DNA of 64,000 nt, taken from positions 1 to 64,000 of the forward strand of contig NZ_UTBZ01000023.1 in NCBI RefSeq assembly GCF_900580865.1. Reading direction: 5' to 3'. Under the pieces are notes generated by a model that saw nothing but the letters and a program-made list of their open reading frames with translations, was not told where the DNA came from and searched no databases. Positions 9,239 to 17,261 of this stretch are shown in pieces. Positions within the stretch are counted from its first letter, which is position 1; the number at the start of each line of letters is the position of its first letter. Origin of the DNA: Pseudomonas viridiflava (GTDB lineage: Bacteria > Pseudomonadota > Gammaproteobacteria > Pseudomonadales > Pseudomonadaceae). A program made the translations under genes and the position numbers.

Positions 9239-9988
9239 ATGCCGAGAGTTTTTGCCCTGATCACTGCTTTTTTCCGCCGCCCGTGCCTGTTGCTGGCATG
9301 TTTGTCGTCGCTGCTGTTCAGCGGTTGCAGCCACCAGGACGGCAACGGCTTCTTCAACCAGATGCGTGAAGGGAAGCCGCAGGAGTTCCTGCAGACCAGC
9401 GTCGACCGCATGGCCACGCTGGCGATGCGCGACAACCTCAGCAGCCTCTATCGCTTGCAGGGCAAGCTGTACTTGCGCAACCCGGACGAACTGCGCAAGT
9501 CAGGGTTTCTCAACATCCATGCCGCCGTGAAACAGGTGCGCCAGGCCATTGAGCAGCAACAACCGCTGCCGGTGCTGGGAGGGCGCAAGGATCTGGCGGC
9601 GCTCAGCTATGCGATGAGTCCGGAGTTTCTCGGCGACCGCGTCGGCGCGTTCATCTATGCCATCGGCAGCATGCTGGTCACCGCCCATGGCAATCGCACC
9701 GAGTTCTATATGACGGACGCGATCAACCCGACGTTCGTTCACAACGCTGCACGCAATATCGAAAAAGCCACGTGGATTTTGTCCCAGCGACAGAACAAGG
9801 AAGGTCTGCCGCTGCTGTTTTCCAATGAGATCTCGGAGGAGGGCAGTAACCTGAGCTTCGCCACCGAGTTCGGCAAAATCGTTGCGCGACTGGACCTGAT
9901 CACGCAGATGCTTGATGAGCGTTACCGGCGGATCGGCCTTAACTACGCGCAGAGTTTGCTGTTCCTGAATTTCTTGCCGGTGCAATGA
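9239..9988 (+). CDS. putative lipoprotein of unknown function
   Basis: About 249 residues with a lipoprotein signal: basic N-terminus, hydrophobic stretch LLLACLSSLLFS, then the lipobox-like FSGC with the acylated Cys near residue 30. The mature protein is largely helical (MRDNLSSLYRLQGKLYLRNP, HNAARNIEKATWIL) with no catalytic motif that I recognise. An alternative ATG lies at 9221, with AGGA only 2 nt upstream of it. It is monocistronic, followed by a REP palindrome. Attachment to a membrane facing the periplasm is inferred from the lipobox. Confidence 0.7.
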   Translation: MPRVFALITAFFRRPCLLLACLSSLLFSGCSHQDGNGFFNQMREGKPQEFLQTSVDRMATLAMRDNLSSLYRLQGKLYLRNPDELRKSGFLNIHAAVKQVRQAIEQQQPLPVLGGRKDLAALSYAMSPEFLGDRVGAFIYAIGSMLVTAHGNRTEFYMTDAINPTFVHNAARNIEKATWILSQRQNKEGLPLLFSNEISEEGSNLSFATEFGKIVARLDLITQMLDERYRRIGLNYAQSLLFLNFLPVQ

Positions 9989-10022
9989 GTTCTGTTGGGG
10001 CGGTGATCATCAATGCAGCACA

Positions 10023-10123
10023 AAACCCTGTGGGAGCTGGCTTGCCAGCGATAGCGGTGGGTCAGGCAAAGCAGTGTTGCCTGACCTGGCCTCATCGCTG
10101 GCAAGCCAGCTCCCACAAGGTTT
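10023..10123. repeat. REP palindrome (GGGAGCTGGCTTGCCAGCGAT type)
   Basis: TGTGGGAGCTGGCTTGCC at 10029 and its inverse GGCAAGCCAGCTCCCACA near 10100-10116 flank a short variable centre. The outer AAAACC / GGTTTT extend the arms. This REP class has a single copy in the window, located between the lipoprotein gene and the MFS gene. Confidence 0.85.
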
Positions 10124-10215
10124 TGTGGGATGCAGAGATCCATTGATCGAATAGTGAAGGTTGTTTTTGTATACAATCCGTCACCGCTATTGATCAAAAT
10201 GGAGCCGCCCCCGTC

Positions 10216-11430
10216 ATGACCGACCCCGCCAGCGCCGATTTCAGCCGCGTCGACCGCACCGCCCGTGCGGACAAACTGCCCTATGCCGCGTTACTGGCGT
10301 TCGCCATGACCGGGTTCATTGCCATCCTCACCGAAACCCTGCCGGCCGGCTTGCTGCCGCAAATCGGCGCCGGGCTCAACGTCAGTGAAGTACTCGCCGG
10401 ACAACTGGTGACGCTCTACGCATTGGGTTCGATTGTCGCGGCGATTCCGCTGACCGTCGCCACACGCGGCTGGCCTCGGCGCCGGGTTTTATTGATGACG
10501 GTCGGCGGGTTTCTGATATTCAACACTGTGACCACATTCTCTAGTCATTACGGTCTGACCCTGGCCTCGCGCTTCCTCGCCGGGATGGCGGCGGGACTTT
10601 CGTGGGGGATTATGGCGGGTTATGCGCGCGGCATCGTGCCGGTGCATCAACAGGGGCGGGCGCTGGCGATTGCCATGCTCGGTACGCCGGTGGCGTTGTC
10701 ATTGGGCACGCCGGCGGGGACGTGGCTGGGCAATCTGATCGGCTGGCGTGCGTCGTTCGGGATCATGTCGGCGCTGGCCCTGGTGCTGGCGGCTTGGATT
10801 GTCGTTGCAGTGCCGGATCGTCCGGGGCAGGCCAGTGCTGAGCGTTTGCCGCTGCTTGAATCGCTGCGCCTGCCGGGTGTGCGGCCGGTGTTGTTCGTGG
10901 TGCTGACGTGGATGCTCGGGCACAACATTCTCTACACCTACATCGCGCCGTTTCTGATGCAGGCCGGGCTGGCTGACCGGGTCGATCTGGTGCTGCTGGT
11001 GTTTGGCCTGTGCTCGCTGGTGGGGATCTGGATCATCGGCATGCTGGTGGATCGCTGGTTGCGCTGGCTGACGTTGATCAGCCTTGCGGTGTTTGCGTTG
11101 ACCGCACTGGTGTTGGCGTTGGCAGCGCCGTCGGCGCTGATCATTTATGCCTGCATGGCGGTGTGGGGGTTATCGTTTGGCGGTTCGGCTACCTTGCTGC
11201 TGACCTCAGCGGCGGATTCGGCTGGGGATCACGTCGATGTAGTGCAGGCGATGCTCACCACCTCGTGGAACGTGGCGATTGCCGGGGGCGGGTTGTTTGG
11301 TGGCTTGTTGCTCGATCGGGCCGGAGCGATGTCGTTTCCGTGGGCGCTGCTGATTCTGTCGCTGATTGCCCTGGCCACGGTGTGGATCAACAAGACCCAC
11401 AGCTTCAAACCTGGCCGGCGGGTGCACTGA
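10216..11430 (+). CDS. MFS transporter, DHA1-type efflux pump
   Basis: A 404-residue protein with about 12 hydrophobic segments. The first helix carries TETLPAGLLPQIGAGL, typical of DHA1 sugar/drug exporters. The cytoplasmic loop 2-3 is VATRGWPRRRVLL, and motif C-like sequence (TPVALSLGTPAGTWLG) occurs in helix 5. Such proteins expel small molecules in exchange for protons; the substrate cannot be read from sequence. The ATG at 10216 has GGAGCC about 10 nt upstream. No regulator gene is adjacent. Confidence 0.85.
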   Translation: MTDPASADFSRVDRTARADKLPYAALLAFAMTGFIAILTETLPAGLLPQIGAGLNVSEVLAGQLVTLYALGSIVAAIPLTVATRGWPRRRVLLMTVGGFLIFNTVTTFSSHYGLTLASRFLAGMAAGLSWGIMAGYARGIVPVHQQGRALAIAMLGTPVALSLGTPAGTWLGNLIGWRASFGIMSALALVLAAWIVVAVPDRPGQASAERLPLLESLRLPGVRPVLFVVLTWMLGHNILYTYIAPFLMQAGLADRVDLVLLVFGLCSLVGIWIIGMLVDRWLRWLTLISLAVFALTALVLALAAPSALIIYACMAVWGLSFGGSATLLLTSAADSAGDHVDVVQAMLTTSWNVAIAGGGLFGGLLLDRAGAMSFPWALLILSLIALATVWINKTHSFKPGRRVH

Positions 11431-11450
11431 TCTATCAGCCACCCCATACA

Positions 11451-11545
11451 CCTGTGGGAGCGAGCCTGCTCGCGAAGACGTTGTGTCAGTCGATAAATGT
11501 GTCGGATGACCCACCGCATTCGCGAGCAGGCTCGCTCCCACAGGG
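11451..11545. repeat. REP palindrome pair (GGGAGCGAGCCTGCTCGCGAA type)
   Basis: TGTGGGAGCGAGCCTGCTCG at 11453 and its inverse CGAGCAGGCTCGCTCCCACA ending at 11543 flank about 50 bp. The same element occurs at 23708, 29171 and 29912. It sits just downstream of the MFS gene. Confidence 0.85.
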
Positions 11546-11661
11546 ATATGGCGTGGTGAGTTCGATATGGCATAACGATAGACCGCATCGATATATGTGG
11601 TTATAAGAAAAATCGCTATGCTGCGGGCCAGATTTTTCCTGTCGTTTTTCTGGACGGTTTA

Positions 11662-12447
11662 ATGGAATTGGCAAATTTCGGCCTGGTGATTGCCGGGCTG
11701 GTGGTGGGTTTTATTGTCGGCATGACCGGTGTCGGCGGTGGTTCGTTGATGACGCCGATCCTGCTGTGGTTCGGCATCAACCCGGCAACGGCGGTGGGCA
11801 CTGATCTGTTGTACGCCGCCATTACCAAATCCAGCGGCGTCCTCGTTCATCGCAAAAACAAGAACATCGACTGGGCCATCACCGGTTGGCTGACCCTCGG
11901 CAGCGTGCCGGCGGTGGCCATGACCCTGTGGTTCCTCAGCACCCTGCACACTGCGCCGGACGCGATGAACGCCATCATCAAACAGGCGCTGGGCTTCGTC
12001 CTGTTCGCCACGGCGCTGGCGATCTTCTTCAAGAAGCGCTTGCTCGACTTCGCCCACAAACGCGCTGGCGGCAACTACAACCCGAGTGGTTCGCGCCTGA
12101 ACGTGATGACCGTGATCACCGGTCTGATCCTCGGTACCATGGTTGCCCTGACCTCGATCGGCGCTGGCGCCCTGGGCACCGTTGCGCTGTTCATCCTCTA
12201 TCCGCTGCTACCGACCCGCCGTCTGGTTGGCACTGAAATCGCTCACGCCGTGCCGCTGACCTTGGTCGCCGGCCTCGGCCACGCGAGCATGGGCAATATG
12301 GATTGGGGTGTGCTGGGCTTCTTGCTGGTGGGTTCGCTGCCAGGCATCTGGCTCGGCAGCCACCTGACCGGGCGCATCTCCGATGAAGTGCTGCGCCCGT
12401 GTCTGGCGACGATGCTGGTGCTGATCGGTTACAAACTAGCGTTCTGA
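11662..12447 (+). CDS. TSUP (TauE/SafE) family membrane exporter
   Basis: A 261-residue integral membrane protein with about 8 hydrophobic segments. The duplicated TauE/SafE signature is visible: GFIVGMTGVGGGSLMTPILL in the first half and LTSIGAGALGTVALFILYPLL in the second. The family moves sulfite, sulfonates or other small organic anions across the inner membrane; the substrate here is unknown. It starts at 11662 and is followed 7 bp after its stop by a small gene in the same direction, probably one transcript. Confidence 0.88.
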   Translation: MELANFGLVIAGLVVGFIVGMTGVGGGSLMTPILLWFGINPATAVGTDLLYAAITKSSGVLVHRKNKNIDWAITGWLTLGSVPAVAMTLWFLSTLHTAPDAMNAIIKQALGFVLFATALAIFFKKRLLDFAHKRAGGNYNPSGSRLNVMTVITGLILGTMVALTSIGAGALGTVALFILYPLLPTRRLVGTEIAHAVPLTLVAGLGHASMGNMDWGVLGFLLVGSLPGIWLGSHLTGRISDEVLRPCLATMLVLIGYKLAF

Positions 12448-12454
12448 TCCGGCC

Positions 12455-12781
12455 ATGAGTGAAACCACTGTCCACTGCGATGGCCGCCTCGCCATCACCG
12501 TCGAACCGCGTGAAATGCGCATGAGCCATTGGCTGTATGCGCCGCGGGTAGTCGATCTGCAGCAGCAAAAAGTGCTGCTGGATCTGAGCGAGAGCCTGTG
12601 GGATTTGCTCGGTACCGCCGACGAGACGGGCAATGGCATCGAGTTGGTGCTGCGCAAGTACCCGGGCGATCGGTCGTCGGTGAGGTTGAGTGTTGAACTC
12701 GACAGCGGTGAACTCAAGCTTGGCGGACACCCTGTCGACCCTGCGCAATTGCTCTCGACGCTTGATTCAGCTTTGGGTTAA
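12455..12781 (+). CDS. conserved hypothetical protein
   Basis: A 108-residue soluble protein (MSETTVHCDGRLAITVEP...), predicted mostly beta with an amphipathic helix VLLDLSESLWDLLGTADE. No recognised domain. It begins 7 bp after the TSUP exporter gene and is likely co-transcribed with it. Its stop overlaps the stop of the convergent GNAT gene (shared TTAA around 12778-12781). Confidence 0.65.
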   Translation: MSETTVHCDGRLAITVEPREMRMSHWLYAPRVVDLQQQKVLLDLSESLWDLLGTADETGNGIELVLRKYPGDRSSVRLSVELDSGELKLGGHPVDPAQLLSTLDSALG

Positions 12782-13257
12782 CGCGGAATGACGTATTTCA
12801 TTACCGTCACTGGCAAATCGTCGTAGACCAGTTCTTCAACCACTTCCCAACCCAGTCGCGCATACAGCGATTGCGATGTGTCGGTGTAAAGATACAACTC
12901 CCGCACACCCAACGCCGCCGCTTCTGCAACCACTCGATTGACCAGTTGCGAAGCAATCCCGCGTCCACGTTCCTCGGCCTTCACATAAACCCCGGCCAGC
13001 CATGGCGTCAGACTCGGGCGCAGCTTCAGATCACTTTCGATCAGCAGCGCGCCGCCCAGCAGTCGCGAACCCTCTAGCGCTACCACGACACTCGGCACTG
13101 CACCTTTGCCGCAAGACTCGCGCATGTGTTCGATACGGTCCTCGACGGTTTGCCCGGGACGAAACTCGCCCCATTCCTGAAAGTTGAGCGTGGCCAGTTC
13201 TTCGATCAATTCGGGGTGATCGCACAGGTAATCGATGTGCATACGGGTGAACTCCAT
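12778..13257 (-). CDS. GNAT-family N-acetyltransferase
   Basis: A 159-residue protein with the GNAT core: beta-strands ALEGSRLLGGALLIESDL, the AcCoA-binding motif A VYVKAEERGRGIASQLVNRV (Arg/Gly loop RGRGIA), and motif B with LYLYTDTSQSLYARLGWEVV. These enzymes transfer acetyl from acetyl-CoA to an amine; the acceptor is unknown. The gene is convergent with the hypothetical gene on the other strand, sharing the 4-nt stop overlap. Confidence 0.88.
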   Translation of the reverse strand: MEFTRMHIDYLCDHPELIEELATLNFQEWGEFRPGQTVEDRIEHMRESCGKGAVPSVVVALEGSRLLGGALLIESDLKLRPSLTPWLAGVYVKAEERGRGIASQLVNRVVAEAAALGVRELYLYTDTSQSLYARLGWEVVEELVYDDLPVTVMKYVIPR

Positions 13258-13450
13258 TTCATGGGCAGAACCGCCACCCTAATGCGGTCATAAAAGGTAA
13301 TCAAATCCGCGTTGCGATCACCTCGGATATGTTGCGCAATGTCGCGCCTGTCCTAAGCTTCTGACTAGGCGGAAGATATTTGCCGGGTTGTCCCGGAACA
13401 ATCGCCACGATGCGCAATCATTAGAGCGTGGATATCAAAAGGAGATGCGC

Positions 13451-14014
13451 ATGCTCATCAGGTCATTGACCCTGACACTCTTGCTGGCGATTGCCGGCCC
13501 CTTGTTCGCCGCTGACAACGATTCGCCCATCGCCGGGGACATGGGCCGAGCCCGACCGCTGATCGTGATCGCACAAAGCACGGTCGACCCCGTGTGGGTA
13601 GCCCTGAAAAAGTCGCTGGAGGATCCGGCCAACAAAAAGGGCGTCACCGACCGCAACATCAAGGTCTACACCATCCTCAACATGTCCGGCCAGCTCGACG
13701 GCAAGGACATGGGCCAGCAAGACACCATGGCGCTACTGCGCTCGCTGAAGCTCGGTGCCGGGGCGTATCCGAAAGTGTTCCTGGTGGGCAAGGACGGCGA
13801 GACCAAACTCTCGGCGTCGGGGGATGAAGCGAAAGCGGTGGATTTGAAGAAGATCTTCGACACCATCGATGCCATGCCGATGGCTGAGAAAGAAGCGGCC
13901 GCTGCGGCTCAGGCGCCGGTTGCTGCTACCCCGGAACCGGCAAAAGGCGCGAAGAACGCCAAACCCACCAAGCCTGCGAAACCCGCCAAGCCGCCGGAAA
14001 TACCGGATGACTGA
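13451..14014 (+). CDS. secreted DUF4174-like protein
   Basis: A 187-residue protein with a Sec signal peptide (MLIRSLTLTLLLAIAGPLFA). The core RPLIVIAQSTVDPVW... GVTDRNIKVYTIL... GAYPKVFLVGKDGETKLS resembles DUF4174, a thioredoxin-like fold without the CxxC redox pair. A low-complexity Ala/Pro/Lys tail (AKGAKNAKPTKPAKPAKPP) ends the protein. The ATG at 13451 has GGAG 6 nt upstream, better spaced than the in-frame ATG at 13445. Probably periplasmic; function unknown. Confidence 0.7.
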   Translation: MLIRSLTLTLLLAIAGPLFAADNDSPIAGDMGRARPLIVIAQSTVDPVWVALKKSLEDPANKKGVTDRNIKVYTILNMSGQLDGKDMGQQDTMALLRSLKLGAGAYPKVFLVGKDGETKLSASGDEAKAVDLKKIFDTIDAMPMAEKEAAAAAQAPVAATPEPAKGAKNAKPTKPAKPAKPPEIPDD

Positions 14015-14045
14015 TCGGTTGTTGTAGAGACGATTTCACGTCAAA

Positions 14046-14081
14046 GGGGCGAGAGGATTCAATCTTCTCGCCCCTTTTTTT
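14046..14081 (+). terminator. rho-independent terminator after the DUF4174-like gene
   Basis: GGGGCGAGA (14046-14054) pairs with TCTCGCCCC (14066-14074), followed by seven T. It ends exactly at the stop of the convergent ptuB gene, so it may also slow leftward transcripts, although the T-run on that side is short. Confidence 0.85.
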
Positions 14082-14709
14082 ACGCGGGCATTTGGCGAAT
14101 GATGTTCACCAGCACGGGGGAGAAGGCTTCGAGCTTATGCGCTTTGGGAAGAAGTAGATCATCCAGGAGCAGGTCGAGGATTTCCTTGTCCTCAATCTCC
14201 GGCAATTCGCCAGGTTGGACTCCTACCTTGTAAATCAGTGCTTCGACCAAAATTCTTCTTCTACCGATAAGCGCTCGATTGCTCTCTTCGGTGTGACCCA
14301 GATTTAGCGCCTCGATGGTTTCTTCTGCGCGCGCGGTTTTTCCTGCGACCAGCCCTGAAAGGTAGAACTTGAGTTCGGTTTCACACTCATCCATGAACGG
14401 AGTCAGCCGCAGCGGTTGTGTTCCTCGTCCATGTCCGCAATGCGGACGGTTCTCGCAACTGGCCACGATGTTGGTGAAATCCAATGTGCGGTTGTGTACG
14501 CGATTCTGGGCTTCAACATGCTCGTTGTGAGAGCCATCTACGGTGATGGCTTGGCAGCAATAAGCGCACAGTCCGAATTGTTCGGTAATGCAGGCGGCGC
14601 GGACGGATTGACGCTCTTCGGGCGGCAAGTCGGGATAAGTGGCGGTTTTGTTTTTCAGCTTCCATTTTGCAAGTGAATCCGGCTCAGCTCCTTTGATGAT
14701 CTTACGCAC
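14080..14709 (-). CDS. ptuB: HNH nuclease, PtuB-like subunit of a Septu defence system
   Basis: A 209-residue protein with an HNH-type core resembling the TIGR02646/PtuB group: CAYC (residues 48-51), then HNEHVEAQNR (about 61-70) carrying the catalytic His, LDFTNIVASC (about 76-85) with the conserved Asn, and a later CGHG zinc-ligand pair. Family knowledge: PtuB is the effector nuclease of Septu anti-phage systems, held by the ATPase PtuA. Its start overlaps the end of the ATPase gene by 8 nt, so the two are co-translated. The split into ATPase plus HNH, the gene order and the overlap match type I Septu. No reverse transcriptase lies nearby, which argues against the retron version of this pair. 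Confidence 0.7.
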   Translation of the reverse strand: MRKIIKGAEPDSLAKWKLKNKTATYPDLPPEERQSVRAACITEQFGLCAYCCQAITVDGSHNEHVEAQNRVHNRTLDFTNIVASCENRPHCGHGRGTQPLRLTPFMDECETELKFYLSGLVAGKTARAEETIEALNLGHTEESNRALIGRRRILVEALIYKVGVQPGELPEIEDKEILDLLLDDLLLPKAHKLEAFSPVLVNIIRQMPA

Positions 14710-16069
14710 GACGCAACTCCAGTTTGCGGATCAGCAGAGCGGCTTTTGCCAGTTCGATGTGACCTTCGGGGAGTTCTGAGGAAAGTTCGGCGAAAAGCGA
14801 ATTGGCTTTCTCGAGATTACCGTCCTGCACCTCGTTAAGCAGTCTATTCAGGCGCTCCTGCACGTCGCTGTTGCGGATGTCGGTGTCCATGACTTCCAGA
14901 AGTACCTGATTGGCGTCGAGTCCATACAGGCCGTTGTGTTCGTGGAGTTCACCGTCCTTCAGCACATAAACCAGCACATCTTTGGCATCGCTGATAACCA
15001 AAGGAGAGTGGGTGGTCAGTACGAACTGGCATTTGGGGAAGGTTTCGCTCAACTGTCGAATCAGGCTGCGCTGCCATCTTGGGTGCAGGTGCAGATCAAC
15101 TTCATCAATCAGTACGATGCCGTCGCCGTGCAGTGGGTTGGCCAGTGACTGGTTCATCATAGCTAAGCGTCGGGCGATATCCCCAACTAGCGCCATCATC
15201 GACTTTTCGCCTTGGGAGAGTTGGGCGACGTTAAGGGTTACCCCGTCCTTGTCAATGGCCATATGCAGGCGAGGTCTGCGTTGGACGCGCAGGTTGGAGA
15301 AGCCAGGCATGAATGCAGCGATGGCCGAACGTACGGCGGTCAACTGACGGTCACGGGAGGAGGCTTTCAAATTTGCTAGGGTTTTCCAGACATCACTGTC
15401 GGTGCCGAATTTTTCCGAGATTTCGGCTAGAGCCGCATCGGAAATTCCGGTCTCATTTTCGCTATCTTCGCGTTCGCGAAACCACTCGAAAAAGCGGCGG
15501 AAGTCGACGCCGCGATTGAGAGAGTTGTCGTAGCCGTCGAGTTGGTCGAAGGTGTGTTTAGTGCGGATTTTTAGCGGGATTTCGAGAACGGAGCGTTCTA
15601 CCGGGTAGTAGGCGATGAGGGGCAGAGAGGCTTTATCGTTGGCAGTGAGCTGAGTGCGGTAGTGATCTGCCAGTAAAGTAACTTCTGAAAAATCACTATG
15701 GAGCGCTGATTTACTCCCTTTGCGCCCACGAGCCATGCTCCATACGAACCCGTAGTCCTCATAAGGAACTACGGAAAGATCGCAGCGGGGATGAGATTCG
15801 TCAGTTACTCCAATTGTGATGACAGCGGTTCGAGCGCTGTTTTGAATGTCTTCCACTGCAATTGGACTGCCCTGTCCCTTCTCTGTACGAATCCTTGCTA
15901 CCAACCAACTGAGCGATGTAGCCAAAGACTTTAAAAGGGTTGTTTTTCCTGCGCCGTTGTCTCCAACGATAACGGTTATGTTCGTAGTGTGGTCAATGGT
16001 AGGGGCAAGAGGAATGTCCAAGTCGGTGAAGCAACCGACACCCTTCAGCATGAGTCTGTAGATTTCCAT
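14702..16069 (-). CDS. ptuA: AAA/SMC-like ATPase, PtuA-like subunit of a Septu defence system
   Basis: A 455-residue ABC/SMC-type ATPase. Walker A is GDNGAGKTTL (residues 36-45), the signature LSQGEKSMMAL lies about residue 280, Walker B is GIVLIDEVDLHLHP near 320, and the switch His is in TTHSPLVI. The short central insert and C-terminal helices fit the RecF/OLD-like PtuA group. In Septu systems PtuA oligomers bind PtuB and control its nuclease. The first of two overlapping genes; the promoter must lie in the ~490 bp upstream of 16069. An OLD-type stand-alone ATPase is the alternative, but the partner HNH gene makes PtuA more likely. Confidence 0.7.
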   Translation of the reverse strand: MEIYRLMLKGVGCFTDLDIPLAPTIDHTTNITVIVGDNGAGKTTLLKSLATSLSWLVARIRTEKGQGSPIAVEDIQNSARTAVITIGVTDESHPRCDLSVVPYEDYGFVWSMARGRKGSKSALHSDFSEVTLLADHYRTQLTANDKASLPLIAYYPVERSVLEIPLKIRTKHTFDQLDGYDNSLNRGVDFRRFFEWFREREDSENETGISDAALAEISEKFGTDSDVWKTLANLKASSRDRQLTAVRSAIAAFMPGFSNLRVQRRPRLHMAIDKDGVTLNVAQLSQGEKSMMALVGDIARRLAMMNQSLANPLHGDGIVLIDEVDLHLHPRWQRSLIRQLSETFPKCQFVLTTHSPLVISDAKDVLVYVLKDGELHEHNGLYGLDANQVLLEVMDTDIRNSDVQERLNRLLNEVQDGNLEKANSLFAELSSELPEGHIELAKAALLIRKLELRRA

Positions 16070-16416
16070 TACATCGCCCTTTTAGGGTCAGTCGTTTTGA
16101 ATGCTTTGGCGCGCATTATGTCATTCCCGTCCACAGATTGATCCGATGCAGTGTAGATACAACAAATTCATTCAGTAACCCACAGTCGTTGCAGCATGTG
16201 TTGCCGAAATGTCTGACACAAAGCTCCTTCAAACCCCGGGGATTTTTCCTGCAAGTCGCGGCGGCGGTGGTGAACTGGTGGGTTTTGAGGAGGAGGGATA
16301 GTCTTCTTTAGCCGCTGCAACAAAACAGTGGTCGGATGTGGAAGTCCGCTGGATAGAGAATGAAACAGGCTTTCATAAAGCGCAGTGCGACATTATTTAT
16401 GTCAACATTGCCGCGT
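16070..16416. other. intergenic region upstream of ptuA
   Basis: About 350 bp without a convincing gene on either strand. The part next to ptuA should hold its promoter. No palindromic operator, tRNA or reverse-transcriptase remnant was seen. The right end leads into a structured RNA. Confidence 0.4.
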
Positions 16417-16417
16417 T

Positions 16418-16503
16418 ATGGCGGCTGTGCGCGGGAGCACTTTCGAGTGCGCCGGGGTTTCGTTCTCTTCCCAGGTCTTCCACACCTGCGTACAGCTGCC
16501 ACC
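16418..16503 (+). ncRNA. structured RNA element, C4-antisense-like, upstream of DUF6124-type gene
   Basis: A closing stem GGCGGCTGT (16420-16428) pairs with ACAGCTGCC (16492-16500) with one G-U. Inside it are a hairpin GCACT-TTCG-AGTGC (16437-16450, UUCG tetraloop) and a second hairpin CAGGT-CTTCCAC-ACCTG (16472-16488). The element ends about 60 bp before a DUF6124-type gene. From memory, RNAs of this layout precede such genes in many Pseudomonas and resemble the phage P1/P4 C4 antisense RNA. A covariance-model search is needed to confirm the class. Confidence 0.5.
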
Positions 16504-16560
16504 TTTCATGTGGAAGTGAGTTTGGGTGGCCTTCTGAAATTCAAATAGAGAACTTCTGAC

Positions 16561-16887
16561 ATGAAAAAACACACGCCAAACCCTCCCGAATCCCCCATGG
16601 ATTCAGGATCCTTCGACGCCCACAACCCCCGCTTACGCAACCCGCATCACCCCGATCCCATCAGCCATCTCTTCACCATCCTCCCCGATATTGATACGCC
16701 CACGCTGCTCTGCCACGCTTGCGAAACCCTCGCTTCACTGAACGTCCTGACCACTGACCTGGCTGATGAACTGCAGGGTTCACCGCGCAGCCGTGCCTTG
16801 TCGATTCAGCAATTGGCGGTACTCGGCGAGTTGCTGGTCAACCGTGCGCTGGACAATCTCGATCCACCGGCGGCGACGCAGCATTGA
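16561..16887 (+). CDS. DUF6124-family (DUF3077-like) small protein
   Basis: A 108-residue protein. A hydrophilic Pro/His-rich N-terminus (PDPISHLFTILPDIDTPTLL) is followed by the conserved helical region HACETLASLNVLTTDLADELQGSPRSRAL and IQQLAVLGELLVNRAL. This heart of the protein matches my recollection of the DUF6124/DUF3077 family, which is common and multi-copy in Pseudomonas. Molecular function is unknown. It lies directly downstream of the structured RNA, which may control it, and 16 bp upstream of the next gene. Confidence 0.65.
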   Translation: MKKHTPNPPESPMDSGSFDAHNPRLRNPHHPDPISHLFTILPDIDTPTLLCHACETLASLNVLTTDLADELQGSPRSRALSIQQLAVLGELLVNRALDNLDPPAATQH

Positions 16888-16903
16888 ACAGGGAGGTTCA
16901 AAC

Positions 16904-17170
16904 ATGACGCGATATATTCCGCTGACCGGGATTGACTGCAAGATTCCCGCTCTGCTGATCGACCGCGAAGCACCGGTGGATGTGCTGCATGGCACGGCGG
17001 CTTACCGTTTGCGTTGTGTGACGCAACTGATGGAGACACTGATGCTGGGGGATGGCAAGGGCCATGACGCCTTGCTGCTGCAGGATTTCGCCCGGGTGAT
17101 GGCGATCCCGTTGCGTGACAGTTGCGACTTGATGGATGTCATCGGCTGGAAGTTGCAGGCGCAGCTTTAA
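16904..17170 (+). CDS. hypothetical protein paired with the DUF6124-type gene
   Basis: An 88-residue protein (MTRYIPLTGIDCKIPALLID...), with a helical C-terminal half (VTQLMETLMLGDGKGHDALLLQ). No recognised domain or signal. The ATG at 16904 has GGGAGG 10 nt upstream and lies 16 bp after the preceding gene, so the two form a likely operon. It ends at a REP palindrome. Confidence 0.6.
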   Translation: MTRYIPLTGIDCKIPALLIDREAPVDVLHGTAAYRLRCVTQLMETLMLGDGKGHDALLLQDFARVMAIPLRDSCDLMDVIGWKLQAQL

Positions 17171-17172
17171 AG

Positions 17173-17259
17173 ACAAAGATCGCAGCCTGCGGCAGCTCCT
17201 ACATTGGCCGAGTGGAAACCCGATCCTGTAGGAGCTGCCGCAGGCTGCGATCTTTTGAT
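17173..17259. repeat. REP palindrome pair (GTAGGAGCTGCCGCAGGCTGC type)
   Basis: An inverted pair: CGCAGCCTGCGGCAGCTCCT near 17181 and AGGAGCTGCCGCAGGCTGCG ending about 17250. It fills almost the whole gap between two convergent genes (stops at 17170 and 17262), where it may help terminate both transcripts. Confidence 0.85.
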
Positions 17260-17261
17260 TT

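Noticed and set aside
14080..16560. Retron with ATPase and HNH effector
   Set aside because: No reverse transcriptase ORF is seen on either side, and no msr-msd-like structure was identified.
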